Source: Persicaria tinctoria
Lineage: Eukaryota; Streptophyta; Magnoliopsida; Caryophyllales; Polygonaceae
Direction of reading: 5' to 3'
Assembly: GCA_037127255.1 (NCBI GenBank)
Contig: JBANSL010000013.1
Coordinates: 26,321,688 to 26,385,687 of the forward strand
Length of the DNA stretch: 64,000 nt
Positions 1-10,394 of the stretch are shown here, one piece after another. The notes below the pieces were generated by a model. It made no database searches, had not been told where the DNA came from, and worked only from the letters and a program-made list of their open reading frames with translations. Both the position numbers and the translations under genes were made by a program. How positions within the stretch are numbered: position 1 is the first letter of the stretch; each line of letters starts with the position of its first letter.

Positions 1-510
1 GATATGTTGTTCCTTTAGGTATTTGTTTCTTATTGTTTGGACCCCTCGGTTTTTCAGTTCATCTAGATTTTTTCATAATAGTTTCATTTGTAGGGCTTTA
101 TTCATATCTTTAGTTTTGTGTATGCCCCCTCCATCTTCTTTCCTTTTGCATACCTTGTTCCATACAATAAGTAGTTTGTATGTGTTGTCTTTGTTCCAAA
201 AGAACAATCCATGAGGTTTGCTTATTTGATTTTGATTGTTCAATGCATTTCGAATGCAATACTCGACTCGAGTTTAAGCATTGAATATGAAGGATTTGAT
301 GTGTGATGCACAGTGTCATAACTATTTTGAGTTTAATTGATAAATATTCTTGATAGTCAGGATAATCATACTGATGAGTGATCTTTCAAAAAAATTGCTT
401 TGAGGTTAATTTGTCTATGTGTCTTGTATTTATTTTTCTTTGAGTTGGCTTTAGATTCAATCTTGATTAGTTTGCTTGAGGACAAGCAAAGACTGAAGTG
501 TGGAAGAATT
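1..510 (+). mobile_element. 3' internal end of a Ty3-type LTR retrotransposon
   Basis: This stretch has no credible coding region. Its last 50 bases carry a phrase common just before the 3' LTR of plant Tat/Athila-like Ty3 elements (TTGCTTGAGGACAAGCAAAG, then a purine-rich run and the first LTR bases TGATAT). I read it as the 3' untranslated region and polypurine tract of an element whose body lies outside the window to the left. The small ORFs here on both strands have no recognisable domain. Confidence 0.55.
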
Positions 511-1691
511 TGATATCACGCATTTAGGTAGGCATAATAGGTCGCATTTAGCTTAGTTAAGATGCATAACATGCATAAATTAAGTAGAATTTCCATATTT
601 ACTCACAATGTTGGTGGAGTCATAATCTACACGTTTTTGTTGATTATTCCAAGAAAATATGGATATGCGGAAGAAACATTGGTTGATTATGCATTGGTCA
701 AGAAATTCAAGTTGATCTAAGGAGTTTAATGAAGATCTATAGAGGTTTTGAGAAGAAGAGAGTCTAAACAAACCTCGAATTAGGGCAACACTGAGATGCA
801 TTCGAAAATTCTATCCTTAATTAGTTTTATCATATCTTTTCGTTATAGACATGGTTTTATTTCTTTATTGAAGGAGACTTTCTTAGGGTTTTCATACTTT
901 CTTATGCATGCACTGTTAGTTTATTGAGAGCTATTGTCTATCATGAACGTACAATTAAACTCTCTACGTTTCACCTATAATTTGAATCTTTATTCGGTTG
1001 AATTGTAAGTTTCTGATTCTTTTTCTTATTCACATTTTGAATGTTTTGACTTTTTTACGCTTACTCTTAATTTGGATGTGTTTTATTCTCTCTTGCATGA
1101 TCAATTAATTATAATTAATTCATTCAATTGCTAGGGTTTTGTAGATTTCTCGTAGTGAACCTCAACCCAAGTAGCAACCTTATCCCTTTAGGTCTCATGG
1201 AACTTATTAGATGTGTAGGAAGTGGATATATGTGAAACACTTACTCGTACATTCGGTGTTGCAGATACCTTAGTTAATCTCTGGTCTTAAAATTATTGCT
1301 TAGGTGAAATCCTTCATCTGTGTAAGGGTTGCTAGGACTCGTTTAACTAGTAACTATATTAGGTGGGGACAATGACATTCATAGGAAAAGAAAAGAATTT
1401 GATGAAAATTGATGATCAACTAACCAAACTAAAGTTGATATTTGTAGATGAACCTATTTTGTTAATTGTTATATCCATTAGTTTGTTTATAGTTTATTTT
1501 TATTTTTTTCTAATTTCATCACAAACAAAAAAAAACTATTTTTCTCTTAATTGGTGAATAAACTTTACTTAGGAATAACTTGATTCTTTGGGATCGACTC
1601 TTGCTTACCATAAACTACATTAGTTAGGTAGGTTCGAATATTTTGATACGGTTTACGCGACTAAAAAGTAGTTCGTCAACAGTATTCATCA
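511..1691 (+). repeat. LTR of the Ty3-type element (about 1.18 kb)
   Basis: It begins TGATATCACG directly after the purine-rich tract and ends near GTATTCATCA, where L1 coding sequence on the other strand starts abruptly. The last 130 bases (ggatcgactcttgcttacc ... gatacggtttacgcgact) resemble the end of Tat/Athila-type LTRs. No second LTR is in the window, so this is either the 3' LTR of an element continuing leftward or a remnant. The right boundary is set by where the neighbouring LINE resumes and could be off by a few bases. Confidence 0.5.
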
Positions 1692-3345
1692 ATTACTTTC
1701 TTGATTGAATGGTACTCCTTCAAGTTCTCTCTAGTGAATATCATCATATCGTCCGCAAAAGAGAAGAAAGGGATTCTTGGTCTTATTCTTGTAAATTATT
1801 GAATCTTATATCATGATATGTACTATTGCTCATTTATTGAAGCATTCTAGCTAATATTATCGCTCCTAATATGAAAAGGATGGGTGAGACCGTGAGAGTG
1901 GGTCGTCTTGTCTTAGTCCTTTTTCAAGAACAAAGGGTTATGTTGTTCCTTCATTGACCAAAATCCAGAAAGAAAATTTTCTAACACATTGTTCTATACA
2001 GTTTCAAAATTCTAAGCATAATCTAAAATTTTCTAATACTTTAAATAAGAAGTCTCATTCAACTCTATCGTATGTCTTTTTCATGTCCAGTTTTACTATC
2101 ATCCATCCATTCTTTTTTTTTTCTTGTTTCTAAATGTGTGAAAACTTTCGTGGGCGATAAGGATATTATCATGTATAACTTTTTTCGATACAAATGCTCC
2201 ATGAAGTAGGTGTATTAGTTTTTAATTACTGGTTTTACTCTATTTGCAATTATTTTTGCAATTGCCTTGTACATAAATGGTCATGCAAAGACTAACTGGT
2301 TGGAAGTCATTTGTTGTTCTTGAAAATCTCCGTTTTTAGGATTAGAGTTATAAAAGTTCGGCTTATTTATTTTAGGATTCTTTCCAATTGGGAAAAAAAA
2401 AACCTTTACTACTTTAGTGGTTGTAGGACCGATTATGTTCTACTATTTTTTCTATAAAATTATGTTACCATTTCATCTACTCTCGAGGATTTGTCTTTTC
2501 CTATATTAAATATAGTGTTTTTTATTTCATAATTTGTTATTGGTCTTATTAGTTCGGTGTTGTCCTCATCATTAATCTCAATATTGATCAGGTTTAGATA
2601 GATGTCTAGTATTTACTTGTTGATTGCCTTTTTTAATCTTTTCATAAAGTTATCTCTAATTTCTAATTTGATGTTCTCTTCTACGGTTATTGTTTGGTCT
2701 TTCATATCTAAGATTTCCTTAATTATTTTCTTATTTCTTCTACCCGGTTGCAACCCGGTTGAAATAATAATGTTTACGTCAGATAGTTTTGAATGTTTTG
2801 TTTTTACTCTCTGGCTTCAATATTGTTTATGATAACTTAGGATGTTTTTCCTTTTTTGTATTATTCTATTTTGTTTATGTATTTTATATTAGGTTTGGTT
2901 TATCTATCTTTCATTTGCATTGTTATTAGTTGCTCATCTATCTCCTTTAGTTGTTTAGAGATATTCTTGATAGTCCTTTTATTCCATTTCTTTGTTTTCC
3001 TTTTCAAGTTTTGTGTTTTCTTGACCAGATTGAACATCTAAGATCCTGAATATTGGGGTATTCGTGCTTCTTTTACAATATTTCTATAATCTTTTCTTTT
3101 CAACCAAAATTTTTGAATTTAAATGATTGGGCTTTGTACTATTCTCTACATAGTACTCCGTATTATCTCTAATTCTGTCACTATTGAGAAACGATCTGAT
3201 GACGTGAATGCATGGGTTTTTTAAATGTTAGGGAACCAAATAAGAATTTGGTCTTGAATTAATGTTCTGTCAAGTTTTTCAAAGATGTTAGTAGCAGATC
3301 TACTTTTCCTCCAGGTGAATATGTTTTCAACATATGGTACTTCAT
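1692..3345 (-). pseudogene. L1-type LINE ORF2 fragment (endonuclease end and reverse transcriptase)
   Basis: Read on the minus strand, this gives an eroded L1 ORF2 in the expected order. The endonuclease tail (NIFTWRK ... EKLDRTL, then FTSSDRFSIV, compare SDHxPI) lies at about 3345-3160. An RT start (IGKDKSSRVDEM, compare DKAPGPDGF) is near 2500, KLDMKKTY near 2080, GLRQDDPLS near 1900, and the catalytic FADDMMIF at about 1750. Stops and frameshifts break every frame. The sequence is cut at 1691 by the neighbouring LTR, so the thumb, zinc-finger and RNase H parts are missing. It cannot encode active enzyme. Confidence 0.75.
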
Positions 3346-4413
3346 GTAAAAAATGTTTATCTTTGAAATTAATCGAGAGATTAATCAAAGGGATCGATTA
3401 AGGGAGTTTAGGGGGAGGGGGAGATTAAGGAGAAAACATAGAACCAGTAGAGGAAGATGACGGAGAAGGACTGAACGGAGAGAGGATTCACGAGAGAAAG
3501 AAAGCGCGTGGGGTGTTTTTTTTTCTTTTTAAAAATTAGATCTGTTTCCACCAAACAAAATGCTTCTTTCATTCTCACCGGATCGGGTTGTTCTCACCGG
3601 AACCCTTGCATATATATATATATATAATTACAAAAATACTAAATCATTTTTTTAAAATAATTTATTTTATAGTTATTTTTTATTTTAAAAATATTTCAAG
3701 CATACTATTTTAAAAATAAAAAATAGTTTAAACATAATAAATATAATAAAAATAAATAATTTATTAAAAAATCACATAAGGTGCAGGTAATAATATATAC
3801 ACATATACTAAAGTCAATTCATAGTGTCTTATCCATCATGTTGTAGTTGATTTTTGGGGAAAAATAATGCCAAAAAAATTCTAAAATAATATGTTGTCAT
3901 AATTTATAGAAAGTTATCATAATGCATAATATATATACACACACGTAAATAATTTATTAAAAATCAAGTGTAATTCATATTTATTTATTTTTTTTCATAT
4001 TTTTCATAGTTTTTTAATAGATAATATATGTGATTTTAGAATATTGTGTATATATATTCTCATGCACGGGATGGGAAACACTTAAAAAGATATGAAGGGA
4101 ATGCCCCCTTTCATTACATGATTTTCACAAAACCATTCAGAAATTAAGATATTACAAAACTATGATAAATGTTTTTTTTAAATGCATAAATGCGATTTTC
4201 ATAAAACCTTTTTATGTGTAATTAAAAAAAATTAAATTATCACTTTATCTATAAATGTTTTAGTAAATATACTTTACAATGATTTGTACATTTTTGTTGA
4301 AAACATAGTGATAATTAAACATTTTATAGGGGTTATTTGAAAGAAAACCAAATTAATGGTGTTTTTTTTACAATATCTCAACTTATAAGTGTTTTATAAT
4401 AAATTTTAAAAAA
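3346..4413. other. AT-rich stretch without a recognised gene
   Basis: There is a short purine-rich block (3400-3510), a (TA)n microsatellite near 3608-3625, and then about 800 bases of very AT-rich sequence. No ORF with a recognisable domain and no repeat with clear ends is visible. Confidence 0.6.
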
Positions 4414-4712
4414 TTGATTTTTTTTTTCAAAATAGCCAAAAATCGAAAAATTATTTGCGAAATAGCCAATATCTTAAAATTATTAGCGAAATAACCAAAA
4501 CGGGGTAAAGTCGCTGTTAGTCTGTTCCAAACAGCGACTTTACCCAAGATTTTTTTTAAATTAATAAAATAGGTAAGTTGTTGTTATAAACAGCGACTTA
4601 CATCTATTTTGTATTTTTTTTAATTTTAGGTTAAAAAAGTATAATTTTATCTAAAAACTTTTTTAAAAAATTAATTTTGGGAGATTCGTTGTTTCAAACA
4701 GTGACTCCCCAT
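4414..4712 (+). repeat. left terminal inverted repeat
   Basis: This is the inverted counterpart of 5622-5892. It contains its own smaller palindrome, GGGTAAAGTCGCTGTT ... AACAGCGACTTTACCC at about 4503-4546, and two further CAGCGAC-type motifs. Confidence 0.75.
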
Positions 4713-4888
4713 TTTTTTTTTTTTGAAAACGTGGATGGTTGAACGGGTTACTCCGTCTTCCTCCCTCTTTGTTCTTCTCTAGTTCGAAGAACAGCGTTCT
4801 CCCATGGTCTCGCTGATAGTTGATTCGAGTTCTTCGATTTGTATTCGCCATCGATTTGGAATCGGATCCATCTATCTATATATATAAA

Positions 4889-5056
4889 ATGGATTCGCAA
4901 ACCAGAATTTTGGTCATCGGGGCTACAGGATACATCAGTTCGTCGTCGAAGCGAGCGCGAAAGCAGGTCACCCGACCTTCGCCCTGATCCTTCGATCGAC
5001 GCTTCTGGATGCCGCCAAGGCTCCGTTGATCGAGAAATTTAACAATCTAGGCATCA
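4889..5056 (+). pseudogene. captured N-terminal fragment of an isoflavone-reductase-like (NmrA/PCBER-type) gene
   Basis: From the ATG at 4889 the translation starts MDSQTRILVIGATGYI, the NADPH-binding beta-alpha start with a GxTGYI motif typical of the phenylcoumaran benzylic ether reductase / isoflavone reductase family. After a small deletion near 4938 that shifts the frame and removes the next glycine, a second frame continues VVEASAKAGHPTFALI ... LIEKFNNLGINCISG, also family sequence. Similarity stops at about 5056, where normal proteins continue into the substrate domain. Only about 55 codons of an enzyme of usually about 300 residues remain, so this is a non-functional fragment carried inside the TIR element. 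Confidence 0.75.
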
Positions 5057-5621
5057 ATTGCATCTCTGGCCCATGGCGACCTCAGCGGGCCAAAATCAAA
5101 TCGCTGCTCCACAATCTCAGCCGATTGCTCCTCAAAGAAGAACTTATATAGATGGATCGCGCTCGCGCTCCCCCTGCTCCACTTCCCGCTTGCGCTCCCC
5201 CTCCTCCTCGTTGAATTCAATCACAATACCGTTTGAATTGCTGAATTTGCCTTCGACCTGGTCGGCTCCGGCCCCAATTGCAACCCTAGAAGAGGAGGAG
5301 TCCCCGTCTTTGGATGAATTCGCAGCGGCCTGCAAATCGGCGATGGACTTCTCAATCTTGGTCGTCGGTTGCGGCGGTGGACTGCAAATCGGCTTCCTCT
5401 CCTGTTCGTCGGCGGTGGACTGCCAATCGGCGAAGGGGAAGGTCCTCTCCCAGCGCCGGCTTCCTCTACTTTTCCAAACATATCTCCGACGAACCTTGTT
5501 CAAGAGGAGCGGTGTTTGAAGGGGGAAATCGATCAGAGGAATTGGGATGATCGGATGAGAGAGATGGAGACGGGCGGTTGGGTGGATATTAGCGTACAGT
5601 AGGATTTAAAAATAAATAAAT
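5057..5621. other. GC-rich core of the TIR element, unrecognised
   Basis: This part is much richer in G and C than the arms and has overlapping ORFs on both strands, the longest 153 codons from 5058 (+). I recognise no domain. There is a short internal duplication (GCGGTGGACTGCAAATCGGC and a near copy ending CCAATCGGC). It may be further captured host sequence. Confidence 0.4.
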
Positions 5622-5892
5622 AAATGGAGAGTCGTTTGTTTCAAACAGCGACTCTCCCAAAAAAATTTTTTTTATGTTTTTAGATAAAATTAATTTTTTT
5701 AACCTAAAATTTAAAAAAAAAAATACAAAATAGAGGTAAGTCGTTGTTTGTAACAGCGACTTATTTATTTTATTAATTTTTAAAAAAAATTTGGGTAAAG
5801 TCGCTGTTTTGGCTATTTCACTAATAATTTTCAAATATTGGCTATTTCGCAAATAATTTTCCGATTTTTGGCTATTTTGAAAAAAAATTCAA
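5622..5892 (-). repeat. right terminal inverted repeat
   Basis: It is the reverse complement of the left arm, with the same order of motifs: GAGAGTCGTTTGTTTCAAAC, AGTCGTTGTTTGTAACAGCG, GGGTAAAGTCGCTG, then GGCTATTTCGCAAATAATTT. It lacks one half of the small palindrome present in the left arm, so the arms have diverged or one has lost about 25 bases. Confidence 0.75.
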
Positions 5893-5939
5893 AACAATTA
5901 TCTTCTTTTTCGTAAGCGGAAAATAATTTACCCGTGTAA

Positions 5940-6503
5940 GAGCATGTGCAATGGTGAGCCCCAACCTCGGGCCCTTAACTCACTTTTCTTATGCCACATC
6001 AGCTTAAGGGCCTTATTCTAACTTTTAAAATTTTCACCTTCATTCATGAGCCCGAGTCTTGGGCCCTTAAATTACCTTTGATTTATTTTCCTTTTTATTT
6101 ACTCAATTCTTTTATTATTAATAATATTAAAAATATTAAGTAATTAATTTATAATAACATAGCATAAAAAATAAATTTTTAATGTTTAAAAAGGAAAATA
6201 TGGGTATTGTTCAAATGAATTTTATTCCAACAAACATATTCAAGAAGGGTGTCTATGTGTAGCTAAAATTAAATTGAATTCAAAAATATTTTTTTTATTT
6301 TTTTTAAACAAATGAAAAACAACAAAAAATCATTTAAAAGTAAATAAAACATAAGTTCTGTCATGTGGCATTTATGAGCCCTACTTTTTTGTCTCATATA
6401 TAAAAGCCCCAAATAATGAACGATTATATTAAATTTTTATTTTTTACTATTTTTTTTCATACATGGCAACTATAAGAGTTCAAGGCTGACATTGCACCTG
6501 ATC
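5940..6503. mobile_element. PIF/Harbinger (Tourist-like) MITE
   Basis: The ends are inverted: GAGCATGTGCAATGG at 5940 and CATTGCACCTGATC ending at 6503. Both sides are flanked by the trinucleotide TAA (5937-5939 and 6504-6506), the usual Harbinger TSD. The 564-base interior has no coding potential and contains repeated GAGCCC...GGGCCCTTAA phrases. The assignment rests on TIR sequence and TSD length. Confidence 0.65.
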
Positions 6504-6506
6504 TAA

Positions 6507-7130
6507 AAATGCTAGCACTTTATTCCTTCGAAAAACGGAGATCATGGGAAAACTTTTGTGGGAACCCGTGAGGCTCATTTGCGGCAAAACTCAATGGGGG
6601 AGCCAACTAAAGTTAAAGTTCTCCTTTTAATCGGAGAAAGATTTCGATATGCCATAGAGTTACACTACTAATAAAGGTCGCACTGCTTTTGTGGGTAATG
6701 GGAATTGAGTTGGTGAGTTATACTCCAATCACAGAATTCGGTTGCAGATTCCATTTTTCAGAAACTACTAAAGTTATCAATGCCTAATTTAATCTCGGTA
6801 CCATCTCGTAAGATATAGTATAGCAGATTTATTGCATATATATAATTAATAGGTTTATCATATAGAAAGCACTATAAGAACTACTACGTATGTAACATTA
6901 CACTAGAAATAGAAATCCATAAGCATAAAGTATACTCGTATATATAATGTTATATATAAGACTATAAATGTTACAATATATGGTGTAACAATATATCTAA
7001 ATTGTACAATATTAAGTATTACATATTATTTGATTATGGGCCGGACCAAAGCTCAAATCCAATATCACTCTTGAATTGGTAAATATATATAGATATGGTG
7101 TTTAAACCAAAATACAAAAATATAAGATCA
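6507..7130. other. AT-rich spacer, nothing recognised
   Basis: This is short-period AT-rich sequence with many ATATAT runs. I see no supported ORF, RNA gene or bounded repeat. Confidence 0.5.
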
Positions 7131-7740
7131 TACCATGGGTCTTATGTAAAACGGAAAACTATATATACCCAAAATGTCACCTCTATACTTCACCAAAAAA
7201 CTCTAAACGCTCTAACAATCCCCACATCCAATACGTGTTAAGCTCACCCGGCCCTAGTTACACATGGTTAAGTGAAATGTTGCGTTTCACCTTGGAGCCT
7301 CTGTATAAGCTCGTCTCTGCTAGGGTTTGGCTCATTCCACACTTTGTAGCTCCAACTAAATAGAGGGAAGCTTTGGGAGATCAAAGGTTTTATGTTATCT
7401 CGAGTGATCTCCATCTCCAATAGATGACAAAGCTCTTCAGATCTAAGGCGAATCTCACATGAGACCTTAGATATGCAATTGACGAATGTGGTGACTCCAC
7501 AATTGTACACTTAGATGTGAGATAGTCACTCGTCAACCCCTTTCGCCAATAGATCTAGTCTCTGATACTGGGTCTTGACTCTTGAGGGATTTTATTTGTT
7601 TACTTGCTTTTAGATCATTCTTTCCTCGTTTATCTTTACATATATTGTTGCATGTGTTAAATTTGTGTTTTCTATGCTTAAATCTACCGCTTATCTTGTA
7701 ATCTCTATTGAACACAGTGGATTTCAGGCCTGAGTGCTTC
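7131..7740 (-). other. unclassified repeat-like segment with an 80-codon ORF
   Basis: On the minus strand, 7510-7268 encodes 80 residues (MYNCGVTTFVNCISKV ... RDELIQRLQGETQHFT) with no family I recognise. Downstream, GGGTATATATAG at about 7168-7179 looks like a TATA motif. The phrase TACCATGGGTCTTATGTAAAA near 7130 has a relative near 24920 (TACCAAGGGTCTTACG). That recurrence suggests a transposon remnant rather than a host gene. I assign no function. Confidence 0.25.
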
Positions 7741-8189
7741 CTACTTAAAACTCCATGGATGTAAAGGTTAAATCTCGAACTGAGTCACCATTTATCTATG
7801 TTCTTTTCTATTACTATATACATTTGTCAATTCACTTGCTTGCAAAACTAATTCGCCTATCTTGAATGATTTAATGTTTTGAAAACTACAAGTTGATTTA
7901 ATGATTATAATACTAGATTATACACCCATGTATTCAAGTACAAATAGACTTATGGGTCATACAACACGAATTGAATGTATGGCAACCAAAATACAAAAGT
8001 GGCATTGCTTTGAGGGTTATCGAGTACCAGAAATTGAGTTGGGAAAACTATGATAATTGGAGATATAGGGGGCTCGGGTGGCAACAACCCTCCTAGCCCA
8101 AAAGAAAAATATAGGAAAAAATAAGTGATAAATTACAAGGACAACTTAACTCATGAGTTCAAACCCACTATTTTTAACCCAATATCCAA

Positions 8190-9038
8190 AACGACCTTAC
8201 ATTTACTCTCAACCCAAATTTATGACAAAGTTTGTAGCGTCTATAATGCTACATCAATTATAACAGAAACCCTATTACAATTACGACAAAATTTAGGTTC
8301 CCAAGGCTTCTTCATCTTAGCAGTGGCTTGGTGGAGCATTTAGTTCTTCGAAAACAAAAAAAAACATTCAACAACATCAATCTCAATCCGAAAGCAATAC
8401 TATCCTTCATCTCTGAACACATCTTCAACTAGAATAAATCCAAAGAAATTGACCAAGACCTTAACTCAGACTCTCCCGAATCAAACACTAAAGTACACAA
8501 AAAGAAGAATCGCAAACATTGTAAATGGTCAAAACCTAGGCATGGGTGATGCAAACTAAACTTTGGCGACGCATTATCACCCGTGAGATCATCTTCTTAT
8601 GGATTCATTTTCCGTGACAAAAATGGTTTCGTCCTCTTTTCCGAATCATGCCCTACTCCTTTCCATTCTATGCTTGGGGCTGAATGTTTTGGCCTTTAGA
8701 AAGGAATCCTCAAAGCAGTGGATCTTCAATTAAACCATATTATCATTGAAGGTGATAATCTAAGCATCATTAACAGTCTTAGGACTGGATGCTCCTGCTC
8801 TGGTGAGATCGAGATGATTCTATCTGACTGTCTTCTATCTCTCCATCTTCTCTCCGAATTTGAGATTCTTCATGTTTTTAGGGAAGGCAATCGTGCCATC
8901 GACCGCCTATTGCATCTCCCACTACCCCACTCCGGCACTTTCCTTCCTTCAAACGTTGCTCTTCACAGTATCATCCTTCGGGATGCCCTTGGTTAGTTGT
9001 CCCTTCTACAACCAAATTCTTTTCGGTTAAAAAAAAAC
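8190..9038 (+). pseudogene. L1-type LINE 3' fragment with RNase H domain
   Basis: The plus strand encodes a typical plant LINE tail. A linker (AVAWWSI ... FFENKK, compare WxxWxxRN) is followed by CKLNFGDA and GFIFRDKNGFVLF, then GAECFGL, IIIEGDNLSIIN and FREGNRAIDRL, the RNase H core in the RVT_3-like order. Stops interrupt it at about 8339-8341 and 8697, and the motif CKLNFDGA has degenerated. The fragment ends in TTCGGTTAAAAAAAAA at 9038, a plausible LINE 3' tail. RT and endonuclease are absent, so it is 5'-truncated and dead. Confidence 0.75.
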
Positions 9039-9890
9039 CCACTATTTTTACCATTATATAATTTTTATTTGTCTTGGTTTTTTTCTACTAAAAATACTTA
9101 ATTAAATTTTAATTTTAATTTTTTGATAATCCCCCTAAATAAAAACATTCTTTTCTATATATAAATAAAAATCCCACTATTTTTAGTTTTTTACCTTCGG
9201 AATGCCCTTGGTTAGTTACCCTTGGTTATCTGTCTTGGTTTAAATAAAAACATTCTTTTCTATATATATACATATATAAAAAAAAATCTCATTTTTTGAT
9301 AATTTTAATAAAAAAAAAAGCCATTATGAAGAAAGATCTCATTCCCAAAAAAAAAAAACCCTCTCACCCGAAATCTTTACTAATCAAAAAAAAAAACAAA
9401 CAAAAAACTCCATCGGATCCCAAATCGGAGACAAGAGGGAATGGAGAAAGATCTCATTCCCAAATCCAGTCTCCTAAGGAATGGACCATAAAATGATAAA
9501 AGCCAGTTGAACTGAAACTCAGTGGTCGTGAAGTGGACAAATAAACATCATTGTGGACGAGACAACCCACCACGTCATCCATTATTTATTTTCATTTCAT
9601 TTTTTATTAATGTATTATCCATTATGAAGCTTTTCTGTCCACAGTCCATTATAAGAAGAAGAAAAAAAAGAGGTATGAAGTGAAAACTACAGCAGCAATG
9701 CAGACCCATAAAAAGATTTCAACACAACTAGCACATCATTCTGTGGTAGGCTAAGTGATAACATCACTACCATCCCCATTTTGAAGAATTTGAGAAACAT
9801 TTATGACAAAATCTCTCTAATGCTGCGGATTTCAAGAAAACTCTGAAAAAAGCCTAAAATTCTCCAAATGCAATTAAAAGCATGTTTACA
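9039..9890. other. low-complexity AT-rich spacer
   Basis: It contains poly-A runs and a second small copy of the LINE end phrase (CTTCGGAATGCCCTTGGTTA near 9195). No gene is seen. The right part (after about 9700) may be the 3' flank or UTR of the neighbouring minus-strand gene. Confidence 0.4.
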
Positions 9891-10394
9891 TTAATACAAG
9901 CTACAGATGACCCGAAATCCCCAATTGAGTAATAATACCAACTCCTGAAGAATTACAAATAGTACAGAAACATTCTCCAAGTGGCATTCTTGGTAAAGTC
10001 CTCCAAGTGCCAAAAAAGGAGATCTGGGTTGCAGATAAATGTATAAGACAATTGCAGAACTTAACCCATGTAGACTATGTAGTTGCCTAAAGATATGAAA
10101 AGCGAAGCGCAAGGGCATTTTGATCAAACTCAGGACAAAATTGGCAGTTATATTAGTTAAACAAAAACCTTTATATTCACTGTAATGTTCCAAAACAACA
10201 TGAGGAAGCACCTTTCAGGCCATTCACATTTATCCTCGTGACATTAAATTTAACGAACGAGTGCATTAAGTGAAAGGGTTTTCGAACCTGCCACATTCAG
10301 AGAAAAACCAATAGTACAAAATCCTTCGTGGCGCTAACTATCGGGCCAGCAAGAGGAGGGCAGCTTCCCATAGTTCTTGGGATCAGAATTAAGC

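Larger units (their letters stand above)
4414..5892. mobile_element. TIR/foldback DNA element carrying captured gene sequence
   Basis: The two ends are long inverted copies of each other. The left arm is about 4414-4712 and the right arm about 5622-5892, matching over roughly 270-290 bases with small indels. Both arms contain CAAAATAGCCAAAAATCG, a GGGTAAAGTCGCTG block and GTCGCTGTTTGAAACA-type motifs, so each arm also has short internal palindromes. The arms are AT-rich, but the 900-base core is GC-rich and starts with an isoflavone-reductase-like fragment. No transposase is present. Long TIRs around captured host sequence suggest a Pack-MULE-like non-autonomous element, but I could not fix a 9-bp TSD, so the superfamily is open. 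Confidence 0.7.

Noticed and set aside
7268..7510. 80-codon ORF as a host gene
   Set aside because: No recognised family, no splice-consistent extension, and the surrounding phrase recurs at about 24.9 kb, pointing to repeat sequence.
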